Assembly: GCF_900086585.1 (NCBI RefSeq)
Contig: NZ_FLKM01000009.1
Location: forward strand, 1,612,001 to 1,676,000
Source: Emergencia timonensis
Lineage (GTDB): Bacteria > Bacillota > Clostridia > Peptostreptococcales > Anaerovoracaceae
Length of the DNA stretch: 64,000 nucleotides
Direction of reading: 5' to 3'
In this document: piece after piece, positions 1 through 7,956 of the stretch
Position numbering within the stretch: the stretch's first letter is position 1
Layout: each line of letters opens with the position of its first letter
The notes under the pieces: generated by a model
What the model saw: only the letters and a program-made list of their open reading frames with translations
The model's database searches: none
Told to the model about the DNA's origin: nothing
Program-made: the position numbers and the translations under genes

Positions 1-1
1 A

Positions 2-1600
2 GATTACGGTATGCAGGACGGTGTCAATCTGATTGAAATCGATTACGATGGCAATATCGTATGGGAATTCGATCACCTGGAAGAAATCGACGACCCTGGA
101 CGCGACCACCGGTTTATGGCTCGTCAGCATCACGACTATCAGAGAGAGGGCAACCCAGTCGGGTATTATGTACCGGAAATGGATGCCGAGCCACTGTCAG
201 GGAACACCTTGATTCTCTGTCACCAGACCATACATAATCCGAAGATTTCTGATAAGAAGCTGCTGGATGACGTTATGATCGAAGTGGACTGGGATGGCAA
301 TATCCTCTGGAGGTGGTCTGCCAGCGATCACTTTGACGAGATGGGCTTCGACGAAGCGGCGAAGAACGTGCTCTTCCGTGATCCCAACATGCGCTCCTCC
401 GACGGCGGAGTAGGGGATTACCTGCACATCAACTGCATGAGCTACTTGGGACCGAACAAATGGTATGACCAGGGCGATCAGCGCTTTAAACCGGAGAATA
501 TCATCTTTGACTGTCGTGAAGCCAATATCCTGGCCATCATCGATAAGGAAAGCGGCGCCATCGTCTGGCGCATCGGACCTGATTTCAACGCGTCACCAGA
601 GCTGAAAAAGCTGGGCTGGATCATCGGTCAGCACCATTTCCATATGATTCCGAAAGGACTGCCGGGAGAAGGGAATCTATTGGTATTCGACAACGGCGGC
701 TGGGGCGGTTATGGTGTTCCAAATCCATCATCAGCCATCGGCAGCAAGAATGCACTGCGAGATTACAGCAGGGTATTGGAGTTCAATCCTGTCACTCTGG
801 AGATCGTGTGGAAATTGACTCCGAAAGAACTGGGGCATGCGATTCCTACAGATGCAAGTAAATTCTACAGTCCTTATGTCAGCAGCGCCCAGCGCCTGCC
901 GAACGGAAATACTTTGATCGACGAAGGTTCCGATGGCCGTCTGATTGAGGTGACGCCGGACCACGAAATCGTCTGGGAGTGGATTTCGCCGTACTACACC
1001 CACAACGAGAAGGGTCCGAAGAACAACATGATCTATCGTGCTTATCGCTACCCTTACAGCTATGTGCCGCAGGAACCGAAGCCGGTAGAAGTTGAAATCA
1101 AACCGATTGATAATATCACTTACCGTGTTCCAGGGGCTGGAGCTTTTGGTGCGAAAAAAGTGATTGATGTGGAAGGCACTTTGCCGTATTATGAAGATGT
1201 GGCACTTTGCGTCGCGACGGACGATGAAGAAGATGTGACAAAACGAGAAAAAGTGTTCTCTGTAGACACTTCCTTCTTTAAGCCAGTAACCATGTCAAAT
1301 TGGAACGAAGATGTGCTGAAGGTCAAGGAACAGCCTGTCCTCGTATTGTTTGGAGCGGAACGCTGCACCCATTGCAAGGCGCTGCATCCAGTTCTGGAAG
1401 AAGCCCTGCGGGAAGAATTTGCAGAACAATACGAAGTGCGTTACGTGGACGTAGATCAAAATGCAGATCTGGTAGATACCTATCATATAGGCGGTATCCC
1501 GGTTGTCACTGTATTTAAGGATGGGAAAGAACTATTGAGATTTAACGGAGAAAAGGATTACGACGATCTGTGCGATATCCTGGATAAACCGTTTGCTTAA
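2..1600 (+). CDS. Arylsulfotransferase-like beta-propeller fused to thioredoxin (5' end outside window)
   Basis: The reading frame is open to the left edge (codons for D-Y-G precede the first ATG at 11), so the true start, and any signal peptide, lies outside the window. Counting from the ATG at 11, residues 1 to about 400 carry repeated strands of the type GNIVWEFDH / GNILWRWS / EIVWKLTP / EIVWEWISP and the stretch GQHHFHMIPKG...NLLVFDNGG, typical of the ASST (aryl-sulfate sulfotransferase) propeller family. That family moves sulfate between phenolic compounds without PAPS. Residues about 425-529 form a thioredoxin fold with a CTHC active site at 452-455 and the cis-proline motif GGIPVV. The fusion suggests a thiol-redox job coupled to the propeller, but neither the substrate nor the location can be read from this part. 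Fold assignment is firm; sulfotransferase activity is inferred. Confidence 0.82.
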   Translation, partial: DYGMQDGVNLIEIDYDGNIVWEFDHLEEIDDPGRDHRFMARQHHDYQREGNPVGYYVPEMDAEPLSGNTLILCHQTIHNPKISDKKLLDDVMIEVDWDGNILWRWSASDHFDEMGFDEAAKNVLFRDPNMRSSDGGVGDYLHINCMSYLGPNKWYDQGDQRFKPENIIFDCREANILAIIDKESGAIVWRIGPDFNASPELKKLGWIIGQHHFHMIPKGLPGEGNLLVFDNGGWGGYGVPNPSSAIGSKNALRDYSRVLEFNPVTLEIVWKLTPKELGHAIPTDASKFYSPYVSSAQRLPNGNTLIDEGSDGRLIEVTPDHEIVWEWISPYYTHNEKGPKNNMIYRAYRYPYSYVPQEPKPVEVEIKPIDNITYRVPGAGAFGAKKVIDVEGTLPYYEDVALCVATDDEEDVTKREKVFSVDTSFFKPVTMSNWNEDVLKVKEQPVLVLFGAERCTHCKALHPVLEEALREEFAEQYEVRYVDVDQNADLVDTYHIGGIPVVTVFKDGKELLRFNGEKDYDDLCDILDKPFA

Positions 1601-1625
1601 TAAAGATATCAAAGTTGAAAGTGAT

Positions 1626-1659
1626 GCAAAAAAGGGCTGTGAAAATCAGCCCTCTTTGC
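1626..1659 (+). terminator. Intrinsic terminator-like hairpin after the ASST-Trx gene
   Basis: GCAAAAAAGGGCTG and CAGCCCTCTTTGC flank a 7-nt loop, giving a GC-rich stem with A/T flanks. The U run is short and interrupted (CTCTTTGC), so termination may be partial. It separates the fusion gene from the Crp/Fnr regulator. Confidence 0.6.
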
Positions 1660-1712
1660 AGTATCTAAAGCAAGATCAGAAACTGTGACGAACACCACTG
1701 AGGGAGGTTTTT

Positions 1713-2384
1713 ATGGGAGATTATTTTTCTATCAGAGGTAATGAGTATCATGTACCTTTTGCAGACCGCTGCCTGGACAATAAGGCTTATCGGTCGTACT
1801 TTATTCACAAAACGTATCAGTCGGCTGCATGTATTCAACAGCAGGGGACACCCATCGAACATTTTGGAATTGTAACGAAAGGTATTTTGAAAGCCGTCAA
1901 TGATACAGTGAACGGTATGGAACTTTGCCATACTTATTTTCAGGTAAAAGACATTTTTCCTGAATTTCTTTACTTTTCGGGCAGACAGCATTATACTTAT
2001 GACCTCTATGCGGTAAAAAAGTCAGAAGTCGTATGGGTGCCTGTCAATGTGATGGAAGAGATGCTAGCCGCTGATCCGCAGTTAATGTATTCGCTGATTT
2101 TATACATATCCCATCGAGGTTTGAAAAATCAACTGTTTCTCAACTGTCTCAATTACCATACCATCAGGGAACGAATCGCTTTTTGGATCACAGGGATGCA
2201 CAACATCACCATAGGTGAGACCATTACCTTACCGTCCTCTCAGTCCATTTTGGCCAACATGCTTCATGTCAGCCGTTCTTCTCTGAATAAAGAACTGAAG
2301 CTGATGGAACGAGACGCTTTTTTTACCATAACTGAAAGGGAAATTCATGACCTTGATATCAATCGTCTCAGTGAGCTGCTCTGA
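1713..2384 (+). CDS. Crp/Fnr-family transcriptional regulator
   Basis: This 223-residue protein has an N-terminal cyclic-nucleotide-binding-like domain (GIVTKGILKAVNDTVNG, then DIFPEF) and a C-terminal winged helix (SQSILANMLHVSRSSLNKELKLM, about residues 177-200). It lacks an obvious Fnr-type N-terminal cysteine cluster, so the effector is unknown. In Clostridia such proteins usually respond to small ligands or halogenated aromatics (CprK type) and act on the adjacent gene. The neighbour here is the ASST-thioredoxin gene 110 bp upstream on the same strand. A GGGAGG ribosome site lies 6-7 nt before the ATG. Family is clear; target genes are inferred from adjacency only. Confidence 0.85.
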   Translation: MGDYFSIRGNEYHVPFADRCLDNKAYRSYFIHKTYQSAACIQQQGTPIEHFGIVTKGILKAVNDTVNGMELCHTYFQVKDIFPEFLYFSGRQHYTYDLYAVKKSEVVWVPVNVMEEMLAADPQLMYSLILYISHRGLKNQLFLNCLNYHTIRERIAFWITGMHNITIGETITLPSSQSILANMLHVSRSSLNKELKLMERDAFFTITEREIHDLDINRLSELL

Positions 2385-2394
2385 GGACGAGGTT

Positions 2395-2955
2395 CTATGC
2401 AAAAACTGTATGCTCTAACAAGATCTTAGTTCCGAGGAGTATGAGGATGATGCCGCCGGCTAATTCTGCCTTTGATTTAAACTTACAGCCGAAGATGCCG
2501 CCGATTTTGATGCCGGCAGCGGAAAAGGCAAAGGTCGTGATGCCGATGAGGGCAGCAGACAAGAAAATATTCACCTTCAAAAAGGCGAAGGTAATTCCAA
2601 CTGCAAGAGCGTCGATACTGGTTGCTACTGCCATGACCAACATGGTCTTAAAGGCAAAAGAACTGCTTACGGCCTCTTCCTCTGCCGCAAAGGATTCTTT
2701 TATCATGTTGAGACCAATCAAAAATAGAAGGATAAAGGCTACCCAATGGTCAAAGGCAGATATGTACTTCATGAATGTGCTGCCGAGGAAGTAACCGATG
2801 ATTGGCATCAGGGCCTGGAATCCACCGAACCAGATACCTGCAATTGCCATGTGCTTGACTTCAGTTTTTTCTACGGACAGCCCCTTACAGACTGAAACCG
2901 CAAATGCATCCATTGATAATCCTGCTGCTAATAATAGTAATTCAATAATTCCCAT
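2395..2955 (-). CDS. mntP: Manganese efflux pump MntP
   Basis: The 186-residue integral membrane protein exports Mn(II). It shows the paired family motifs SMDAFAVS near the N-terminus and TSIDALAVG in the second half, the internal duplication typical of the MntP (DUF204/YebN) family, with six predicted membrane segments. The start at 2955 (MGIIELLLLAAG) is chosen because GGAGG sits just upstream (2961-2965 on the plus strand). A longer frame reaching 3012 would run into the attenuator hairpin. A yybP-ykoY aptamer and an intrinsic terminator stand upstream, so transcription is expected to rise when manganese is high. It converges with the Crp/Fnr gene. Confidence 0.95.
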   Translation of the reverse strand: MGIIELLLLAAGLSMDAFAVSVCKGLSVEKTEVKHMAIAGIWFGGFQALMPIIGYFLGSTFMKYISAFDHWVAFILLFLIGLNMIKESFAAEEEAVSSSFAFKTMLVMAVATSIDALAVGITFAFLKVNIFLSAALIGITTFAFSAAGIKIGGIFGCKFKSKAELAGGIILILLGTKILLEHTVFA

Positions 2956-2976
2956 AGTTTCCTCCAAAAATTGTTC

Positions 2977-3017
2977 AAAAAAAGACTCATGTATAGAGTG
3001 ATCCCTATACATGAGTC
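2977..3017 (-). terminator. Attenuator terminator of the mntP leader
   Basis: On the minus strand GACTCATGTATAG pairs with CTATACATGAGTC (13 bp, plus-strand 3005-3017 and 2984-2996) around an 8-nt loop, followed by seven T. It lies between the riboswitch aptamer and the mntP ribosome binding site, the position of a regulated terminator. Confidence 0.88.
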
Positions 3018-3024
3018 TCGTTTT

Positions 3025-3095
3025 TTAAGATAAGCCAGACCTTGCGGTCAGTATGTTGACGTACCACACAGATGTGCAAACTACTCCCTCACAGT
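3025..3095 (-). promoter_or_regulatory. yybP-ykoY manganese riboswitch aptamer
   Basis: Read on the minus strand, the leader has GAGGGAGTAGTTTGC (plus 3076-3090), matching the conserved GGGGAGUAG loop of the yybP-ykoY class, then a small CACA/TGTG hairpin, then GTCAACATACTGACC with the hairpin GACC-gcaa-GGTC. The ACAUAC segment is the second conserved loop, which docks onto the first to bind Mn(II). It sits directly upstream of a terminator and of mntP, a classic target of this riboswitch. Identification is by motif and context; no covariance model was run. Confidence 0.85.
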
Positions 3096-3101
3096 TTTTT
3101 T

Positions 3102-3130
3102 ATAATAACCTAATTCTACCAGCTTGTCAA
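3102..3130 (-). promoter_or_regulatory. Sigma-A promoter of the mntP riboswitch transcript
   Basis: On the minus strand TTGACA (plus 3130-3125) and TATTAT (plus 3107-3102) are separated by exactly 17 nt. Transcription would begin just before the aptamer. The -35 box overlaps the last codons of the upstream pseudouridine synthase gene. Confidence 0.75.
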
Positions 3131-4029
3131 GATTTTATTTTTTTAATGACTTCCTGAATGTCATGGGGCAGAGGCGCTTCTACGGTCAGACGTTTGCCGG
3201 TTACCGGGTGGTTAAAAGATAGTTTGTAGGCGTGCAGAGCCTGTCTGTCTAGGAGCCATGGAGCTTCTCCTCCGTAAAGATAATCTCCTACGAGAGGATA
3301 ACCGATGTGGGACATATGGACTCTGATCTGATGTGTTCTGCCAGTTTCCAGCAGCAGCTCCACCATGGTGTAACCCTTGCCCTTTGGAAAAGACTCCAAC
3401 ACTTTGACGTGGGTCACAGAAGGGTATCCACCTTCCAGCATGACGCCGCGAGCCACATTCTCCGGATCTGGGCGGCCGATAGGAAGATCGATTGTAAATG
3501 CGTCTTCCTTGACAATGCCGTTTACTATGGCTATGTAACGTTTCTCTATGGTGTTTGCTTTCATCTGTTTTGTCAAGTCATCTTGAGAATGGGAGTTTTT
3601 GGCCACGATCAAAAGACCAGTCGTATCCATATCCAGACGATTGACAAAGCGAATTTTAAATGTCTGTCCTGTGTCTTGCATATATTTCATCAAGCCATTG
3701 GCAATGGTGTGAAGGGGATGTCCCTTAGTCGGGTGGACGATAACGCCTGGCTGTTTATTTAAGATCAACAGGTCATCGTCCTCAAAGACTGGATAAATAG
3801 GTATATCTTCCGCAGGGAAATCACTTTTTTCTTCTGGCAGCTTAATGGAGAGAATGTCGCCGATTTGAGGCGTAATCCAACCGGCAACCTCCTCGCCGTT
3901 TAAAAAAACCAGATGTTGGTACTTCAATTTTGTCAGCAGCCTGGATGAAAAGCTGAATTTTGTCCGAAGGAGCCCTTTGACAGGAACTCCTTCGTCTTCT
4001 TTAGTCACTGTGTATTCAAATTTTGCCAT
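3127..4029 (-). CDS. RluA/RluD-family 23S rRNA pseudouridine synthase
   Basis: This enzyme converts uridines in structured RNA to pseudouridine. The 300-residue protein has an N-terminal S4 RNA-binding domain (about 1-65) and the RluA catalytic domain with the signature RLDMDTTGL; Asp133 is the catalytic residue. HQIRVHMSHIGYPLVGDYLYGG near residue 245 is the second family block. The start at 4029 (MAKFEYTV) is preferred over an in-frame ATG 13 codons upstream because AAGG lies 7 nt before it. It follows nadK on the same strand, separated by hairpin repeats. Several paralogues usually exist per genome, so the target uridine is not assigned. Confidence 0.9.
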   Translation of the reverse strand: MAKFEYTVTKEDEGVPVKGLLRTKFSFSSRLLTKLKYQHLVFLNGEEVAGWITPQIGDILSIKLPEEKSDFPAEDIPIYPVFEDDDLLILNKQPGVIVHPTKGHPLHTIANGLMKYMQDTGQTFKIRFVNRLDMDTTGLLIVAKNSHSQDDLTKQMKANTIEKRYIAIVNGIVKEDAFTIDLPIGRPDPENVARGVMLEGGYPSVTHVKVLESFPKGKGYTMVELLLETGRTHQIRVHMSHIGYPLVGDYLYGGEAPWLLDRQALHAYKLSFNHPVTGKRLTVEAPLPHDIQEVIKKIKS

Positions 4030-4103
4030 AATTACCTTTCTAGTTTCAAAAAATTGGGGCAGCTCCATTTGCAGTCAGCCCTGAGCCAATCGAACTTCGT
4101 CTG

Positions 4104-4275
4104 CACTCGTTCTCTTAAAGAGTGATTGCATAAGGTCTGTCCATCGATTTCTTACAGAAATCGGGACCAGAACCATTATACGACTAGCGCCTGACCACTC
4201 ATTCTTTTCGTGGGGCGCTAAAGCATAAGGTCTGTCCATCGATTTCTTACAGAAATCGGGACCAGAACCATTATA
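4104..4275 (-). repeat. Two ~95-bp hairpin modules (type B) between nadK and the pseudouridine synthase gene
   Basis: Two near-identical segments (about 4130-4180 and 4225-4275) repeat with a 95-bp period. On the minus strand each begins TATAATGGTTCTGG, forms a hairpin with inner arms CGATTTC/GAAATCG and outer arms GGT(T)CTG/CAGACC, and continues CTTATGC into a second hairpin. The second hairpin is TAGCGCC/GGCGCTA in one module and CACTC/GAGTG in the other. The first TATAAT overlaps the nadK stop codon. The TATAAT strand is the same as that of both flanking genes. Related modules occur at 58.0 and 61.0 kb. Confidence 0.85.
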
Positions 4276-5074
4276 AAAACTTGCTCTTTACCTTGGTCCA
4301 GAAATCGTAATTCTCAAAACGCATCAAATTGACTTGAATATCGGAAAAAGAAACCTCGATTTCCTTGATGTCCTCGTATTCTATAGAAAAACCATCGTAG
4401 ACGACACATATCTTGTGCTTTGAGTCGTCCATATCAGGTACGATTCCTAAAGACAAATCTGACGGCAGCATGATGCTGGAAGTAAAAGACCGGTAAGCCG
4501 TAGTATTCATCGGAGCAATGGGCGTCACCTGCAGAATACTTAGCCGCGGATCCACGATGCTTCCGCCTAGTGAATAGTTATATGCCGTACTGCCGGCCGG
4601 TGTTGCAATTAAAAGTCCGTCACCGCTGAATCGTTCGATAAAACTGCCGCCGATAGAAATATTCAAATGAATAGAGTAGGTGGAATTTGCTTTGATGAGC
4701 ACTTCGTTCAGACCTACATGCTCATAAATGGTTCCTCCGGCGTTGACCTTTATTTTAACTGTAGAGAGCTGCTGAATAGAGTATTTACCCTGGGTGTAGT
4801 TAAAAATGAAGTCGTCTAACATGGCCGGCATGATTTCCTGAAAGAATCCTAAATGACCTGTGTTGATACCGATGATGGGCATCGTAGGAAAATGGAATTC
4901 GTGTATGGTATGCAGGAAGGTGCCGTCGCCGCCGATGCAGACCAAAAGGTCCGCGTCATCACTGTAAGAGGACAGTAAAACAAAGCCGGAATTATCCAGC
5001 TTTTGTTTTAACTTCTTTTCTGTTCTCTTTGATGTTTCGCTATCGTTAGCGTAAATAAATATTTTTTTACTCAT
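4271..5074 (-). CDS. nadK: NAD kinase
   Basis: NadK phosphorylates NAD to NADP using ATP or polyphosphate. The 267-residue protein has the family signature GGDGT at residues 48-52, the NE-type motif (VGLNEVLIK) and the glycine-rich block SGDGLLIATPAGSTAYNYSLGG that binds the dinucleotide. Length is typical of the Gram-positive PpnK group. The gene follows pepF by 12 bp and ends inside the first base pairs of a hairpin-repeat array, so any transcript into the pseudouridine synthase gene would carry that structure. Confidence 0.96.
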   Translation of the reverse strand: MSKKIFIYANDSETSKRTEKKLKQKLDNSGFVLLSSYSDDADLLVCIGGDGTFLHTIHEFHFPTMPIIGINTGHLGFFQEIMPAMLDDFIFNYTQGKYSIQQLSTVKIKVNAGGTIYEHVGLNEVLIKANSTYSIHLNISIGGSFIERFSGDGLLIATPAGSTAYNYSLGGSIVDPRLSILQVTPIAPMNTTAYRSFTSSIMLPSDLSLGIVPDMDDSKHKICVVYDGFSIEYEDIKEIEVSFSDIQVNLMRFENYDFWTKVKSKFL

Positions 5075-5086
5075 AACAATCCCATA

Positions 5087-6886
5087 TTACAATAGTTTTT
5101 CGAATTCATCAACCAGCTTTTTAAATGTTTCCATTGCCATGACGACAGGTTCTTTGCTGCTCATATCAACTCCTGCTATTTTGAGCAGCTCAACAGGATA
5201 GTCGCTGCTGCCGGTCTTTAGGAATTCTTTATAAGCGTCACGGGCTGGTGTTCCTTCTTCTAAGATTTTCTTGGAAATTGCTGTTGCGGCTGAATAACCG
5301 GTTGCGTACTGATAGACATAGAAACCTCTATAGAAATGAGGAATTCTCGCCCACTCGTATTTGATATATTCATCTTCTGCCAGAGCAGGACCGAAGTAAG
5401 CACTGTTCAGCTTGCCATATTCTTCAGACAGCCACTCTGCGGTTAAGCTGCCGCCTTCTTCCACGTATTTGTGTGTCATGTTTTCAAACTCTGCAAACAT
5501 GGTCTGTCTGAACAGCGTAGTGCGGAACTCTTCGATATACATGTTCAGAATATACTTGCGCATGTCTGGATCTGTCTCTTTTTTCAAAAGGTGCTGCATT
5601 AACAGAGATTCATTGACGGTAGAGGCGACTTCAGCTGTAAAGATGGAGTGATCCCCGTAAGTGAAGGGCTGGGATTCCCTGGTATAGCTGGAGTGCATAG
5701 AGTGTCCCATTTCGTGAACCACGGTGAACACATCTTTTAGGGTATCTGTATAGTTGAGCAGGATATATGGAAAACTGTCATAAGAACCGAAGCTGTAAGC
5801 GCCGCTGGTCTTTCCTTCGTTTTCATAGACGTCAATCCAGCCTTCTTCTACACCTTGAGAAAGTCGCTGAATATATTCTTCTCCTAAAGGAGCTAAACCT
5901 TCTTTCATAATCTCAATCGCTTCTTCGTATGGAACGACACGCTTTGGAACTTCCACAAGAGGAACGTAAACGTCATACATCTTCAGCTCATCTACGCCTA
6001 GAACCTTCTTACGAAGTGCAGTATATTTGTGAAGGACAGGCAGATAATCATGAACGACAGAAATCAGATTATCGTAAACTGATTCCGGGATATTTCCACT
6101 GGAGAGAGCCGCACTTCTGGCAGATTTGTAATGTCTGATTCTTGCACCGACCACATCAGTCTTTACGTTATAATTATAGGTTGCCGAGATTGTGTTCACA
6201 AGAGATTTGTATGCTTCATAAACGTTTGAAAATGCAGATTTTCTGACATTTCTATCATGGGATTCCATAAAAGAAATGTAGTTTCCATGGGTGACTTCTA
6301 CTTCGTCGCCATCTTCGTCAATAATGGTGCCGAACTTGATATCGGCGTTGTTGAGCATAGTGAAGATGGTATTGGTGGCGTCTGTCACTTCGCTCATCTG
6401 TGCTAATAAGTTTTCCTGCTCTGCAGGCAGTACGTGTTCTTTTTCGCGCAGAACGTCTCTGATGACGAATTCATACTGAGAGAGCGCCGGCTCTTCTTTG
6501 ATATAAGAGAGCAGTGTTTCTTCTGAAGCAGACAGCAGCTCTGGCGTAAAAAAACTCATTGATGCGGCGACCTTGGCGATGATGGTATTCATCTTGTCGT
6601 GCATACCTTGCTGCTTTGCGACCCGGTTATCTTCGTCTAGTTTCATCCTGGCAAAGACGTAGGCCTTCTCTAGTTTCTGCCATATTACATCTTTCTCCTG
6701 TAAAGCTTCGGCCAGGGTGCTGGCGCTTTCTGTCAGCTTACCCTGATATTTGGCAAAGTACTCGGTCAAGGTCAGAGCCTCTTCAATATCGCTTTCCCAA
6801 TCAGCATCATTTTTGTACATTTCTTCGATGTTCCACTTATATTTCTGATCAATTTCACTGCGGTTTTTTAATTTCTTGTTTCCCAT
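5087..6886 (-). CDS. pepF: Oligoendopeptidase F, M3 metallopeptidase
   Basis: PepF cleaves short peptides in the cytoplasm, usually as the last step of peptide use or signal-peptide turnover. The 599-residue protein carries the zinc motif HEMGH at residues 391-395 and the M3B block around YATGYSAATAISKKI near the C-terminus. No signal peptide is visible. It begins with a good GGAGG just upstream (plus-strand CCTCC at 6892-6896) and is divergently arranged with murI. The 250-bp gap between them holds type A repeats. Length and motifs fit the family fully. Confidence 0.96.
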   Translation of the reverse strand: MGNKKLKNRSEIDQKYKWNIEEMYKNDADWESDIEEALTLTEYFAKYQGKLTESASTLAEALQEKDVIWQKLEKAYVFARMKLDEDNRVAKQQGMHDKMNTIIAKVAASMSFFTPELLSASEETLLSYIKEEPALSQYEFVIRDVLREKEHVLPAEQENLLAQMSEVTDATNTIFTMLNNADIKFGTIIDEDGDEVEVTHGNYISFMESHDRNVRKSAFSNVYEAYKSLVNTISATYNYNVKTDVVGARIRHYKSARSAALSSGNIPESVYDNLISVVHDYLPVLHKYTALRKKVLGVDELKMYDVYVPLVEVPKRVVPYEEAIEIMKEGLAPLGEEYIQRLSQGVEEGWIDVYENEGKTSGAYSFGSYDSFPYILLNYTDTLKDVFTVVHEMGHSMHSSYTRESQPFTYGDHSIFTAEVASTVNESLLMQHLLKKETDPDMRKYILNMYIEEFRTTLFRQTMFAEFENMTHKYVEEGGSLTAEWLSEEYGKLNSAYFGPALAEDEYIKYEWARIPHFYRGFYVYQYATGYSAATAISKKILEEGTPARDAYKEFLKTGSSDYPVELLKIAGVDMSSKEPVVMAMETFKKLVDEFEKLL

Positions 6887-6900
6887 TTTTACCTCCTGTA

Positions 6901-7090
6901 GTATAATGGTTTCACGATCCTACGACGTTGTCGCAAAGTAGAAACCATTGAATCATGACTTCCAATCGTATATGCAAAGGAATCGTCATGGTATAATGGT
7001 TTCACGATCCTACGACGTTGTCGCAAAGTAGAAACCATTGAATCATGACTTTCAATCGTATATGCATAAGGAAAGACATGGTATAATATT
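6901..7090 (+). repeat. Type A 90-bp two-hairpin repeats (two full units plus a third -10 box)
   Basis: TATAAT occurs at 6902, 6992 and 7082, an exact 90-bp period. Each unit is GTATAATGGTTTC, then the inner hairpin CGAC-gtt-GTCG, then GAAACCATT closing the outer stem with AATGGTTTC, then ATTGAATCATGAC and a second hairpin with arms CATGAC/GTCATG. The second hairpin runs straight into the next TGGTATAAT. The two units differ by a few bases. The same plan with different stem sequences occurs at 32.0, 37.9 and 46.9 kb. Confidence 0.9.
7079..7087 (+). promoter_or_regulatory. Extended -10 promoter box supplied by the repeat, upstream of murI
   Basis: TGGTATAAT is a perfect extended -10 element (TGn-TATAAT) at the end of the second repeat unit, 48 bp before the murI ATG. 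No clear TTGACA stands 17 bp upstream, which is tolerated by extended -10 promoters. Promoter activity is inferred from sequence alone. Confidence 0.55.
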
Positions 7091-7134
7091 AATCTAATGA
7101 CTAGTATAACACAAAACTGAAAGGAATAACATAA

Positions 7135-7947
7135 ATGGATAATAGACCGATTGGTTTTTTTGATTCAGGATTGGGTGGTCTCACAAGCATTCCCCATATC
7201 ATGAAACAATTACCCAATGAAAAAATCATTTTTTTCGGCGATACAGCCAGGACGCCTTATGGCTCAAAATCACCAGATACCATCAGACAGTTTACCATGC
7301 AGATTGGAGATTTCTTGGTAAAAAACAATGTCAAGATGATTGTCATCGCCTGTAATACGGTGAGTGCAACCTGTTTGGAAGACCTTCGCAAAGCATATCC
7401 GGATATTCCCATTATCGGAGTCATTTCGCCTACGGCCAAGGTTGTGGCTAAGGAATGTGAAGACGAAGATCACATCGGTATCATAGCCACAAAGGTCACC
7501 ATCAAAACTAATGCATACGAAAAGAAAGTCCATGAGAAACGCCAGGGGCTTCAGCTTTTTTCAAAAGCCTGTCCGGCTTTCGTGCCTCTGATCGAAGAAG
7601 GCATCATCAAAAACGACATTATGGATCTGACGATCAAATATTATCTGGATGATTTTATCAAAGCGAACAAAATCAATACTCTCGTTCTGGGCTGCACTCA
7701 CTATCCTTTGATTGGTGAAAACCTGCGGCGTATTTATCCGGGACTCAAGATAATCAGCTCTTCTAAGGAGGTCGCGACGGCGGTAAAAATAGAACTGGAG
7801 AAGAGAGACATGTTTGCAGAAGAAACGCAGCTGAAGAATGTATTCTATGCCAGCGACCTTTCAGAGAACTTTGTCAACATGATTCAAAACATACTCGGTA
7901 AAGAAGAAGACGAACTGAACATTAAATTCAAGAATTTAGATATATAG
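7135..7947 (+). CDS. murI: Glutamate racemase
   Basis: MurI makes D-glutamate for peptidoglycan from L-glutamate without a cofactor. The 270-residue protein has FFDSGLGGLT with the acid Asp10, the first catalytic cysteine in ACNT (Cys73) and the second in LGCTHYP (Cys187, followed by His189). Length is normal. GAAAGGA precedes the ATG by 8-9 nt. It is followed 9 bp later by an acidic protein of unknown function, so the two are probably co-transcribed. The only visible promoter-like element upstream is contributed by the type A repeats. Confidence 0.96.
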   Translation: MDNRPIGFFDSGLGGLTSIPHIMKQLPNEKIIFFGDTARTPYGSKSPDTIRQFTMQIGDFLVKNNVKMIVIACNTVSATCLEDLRKAYPDIPIIGVISPTAKVVAKECEDEDHIGIIATKVTIKTNAYEKKVHEKRQGLQLFSKACPAFVPLIEEGIIKNDIMDLTIKYYLDDFIKANKINTLVLGCTHYPLIGENLRRIYPGLKIISSSKEVATAVKIELEKRDMFAEETQLKNVFYASDLSENFVNMIQNILGKEEDELNIKFKNLDI

Positions 7948-7956
7948 GAGATAAAA

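Noticed and set aside
2956..3012. Upstream start for mntP
   Set aside because: The extra 19 codons would translate the attenuator hairpin, and GGAGG sits just before the 2955 start.
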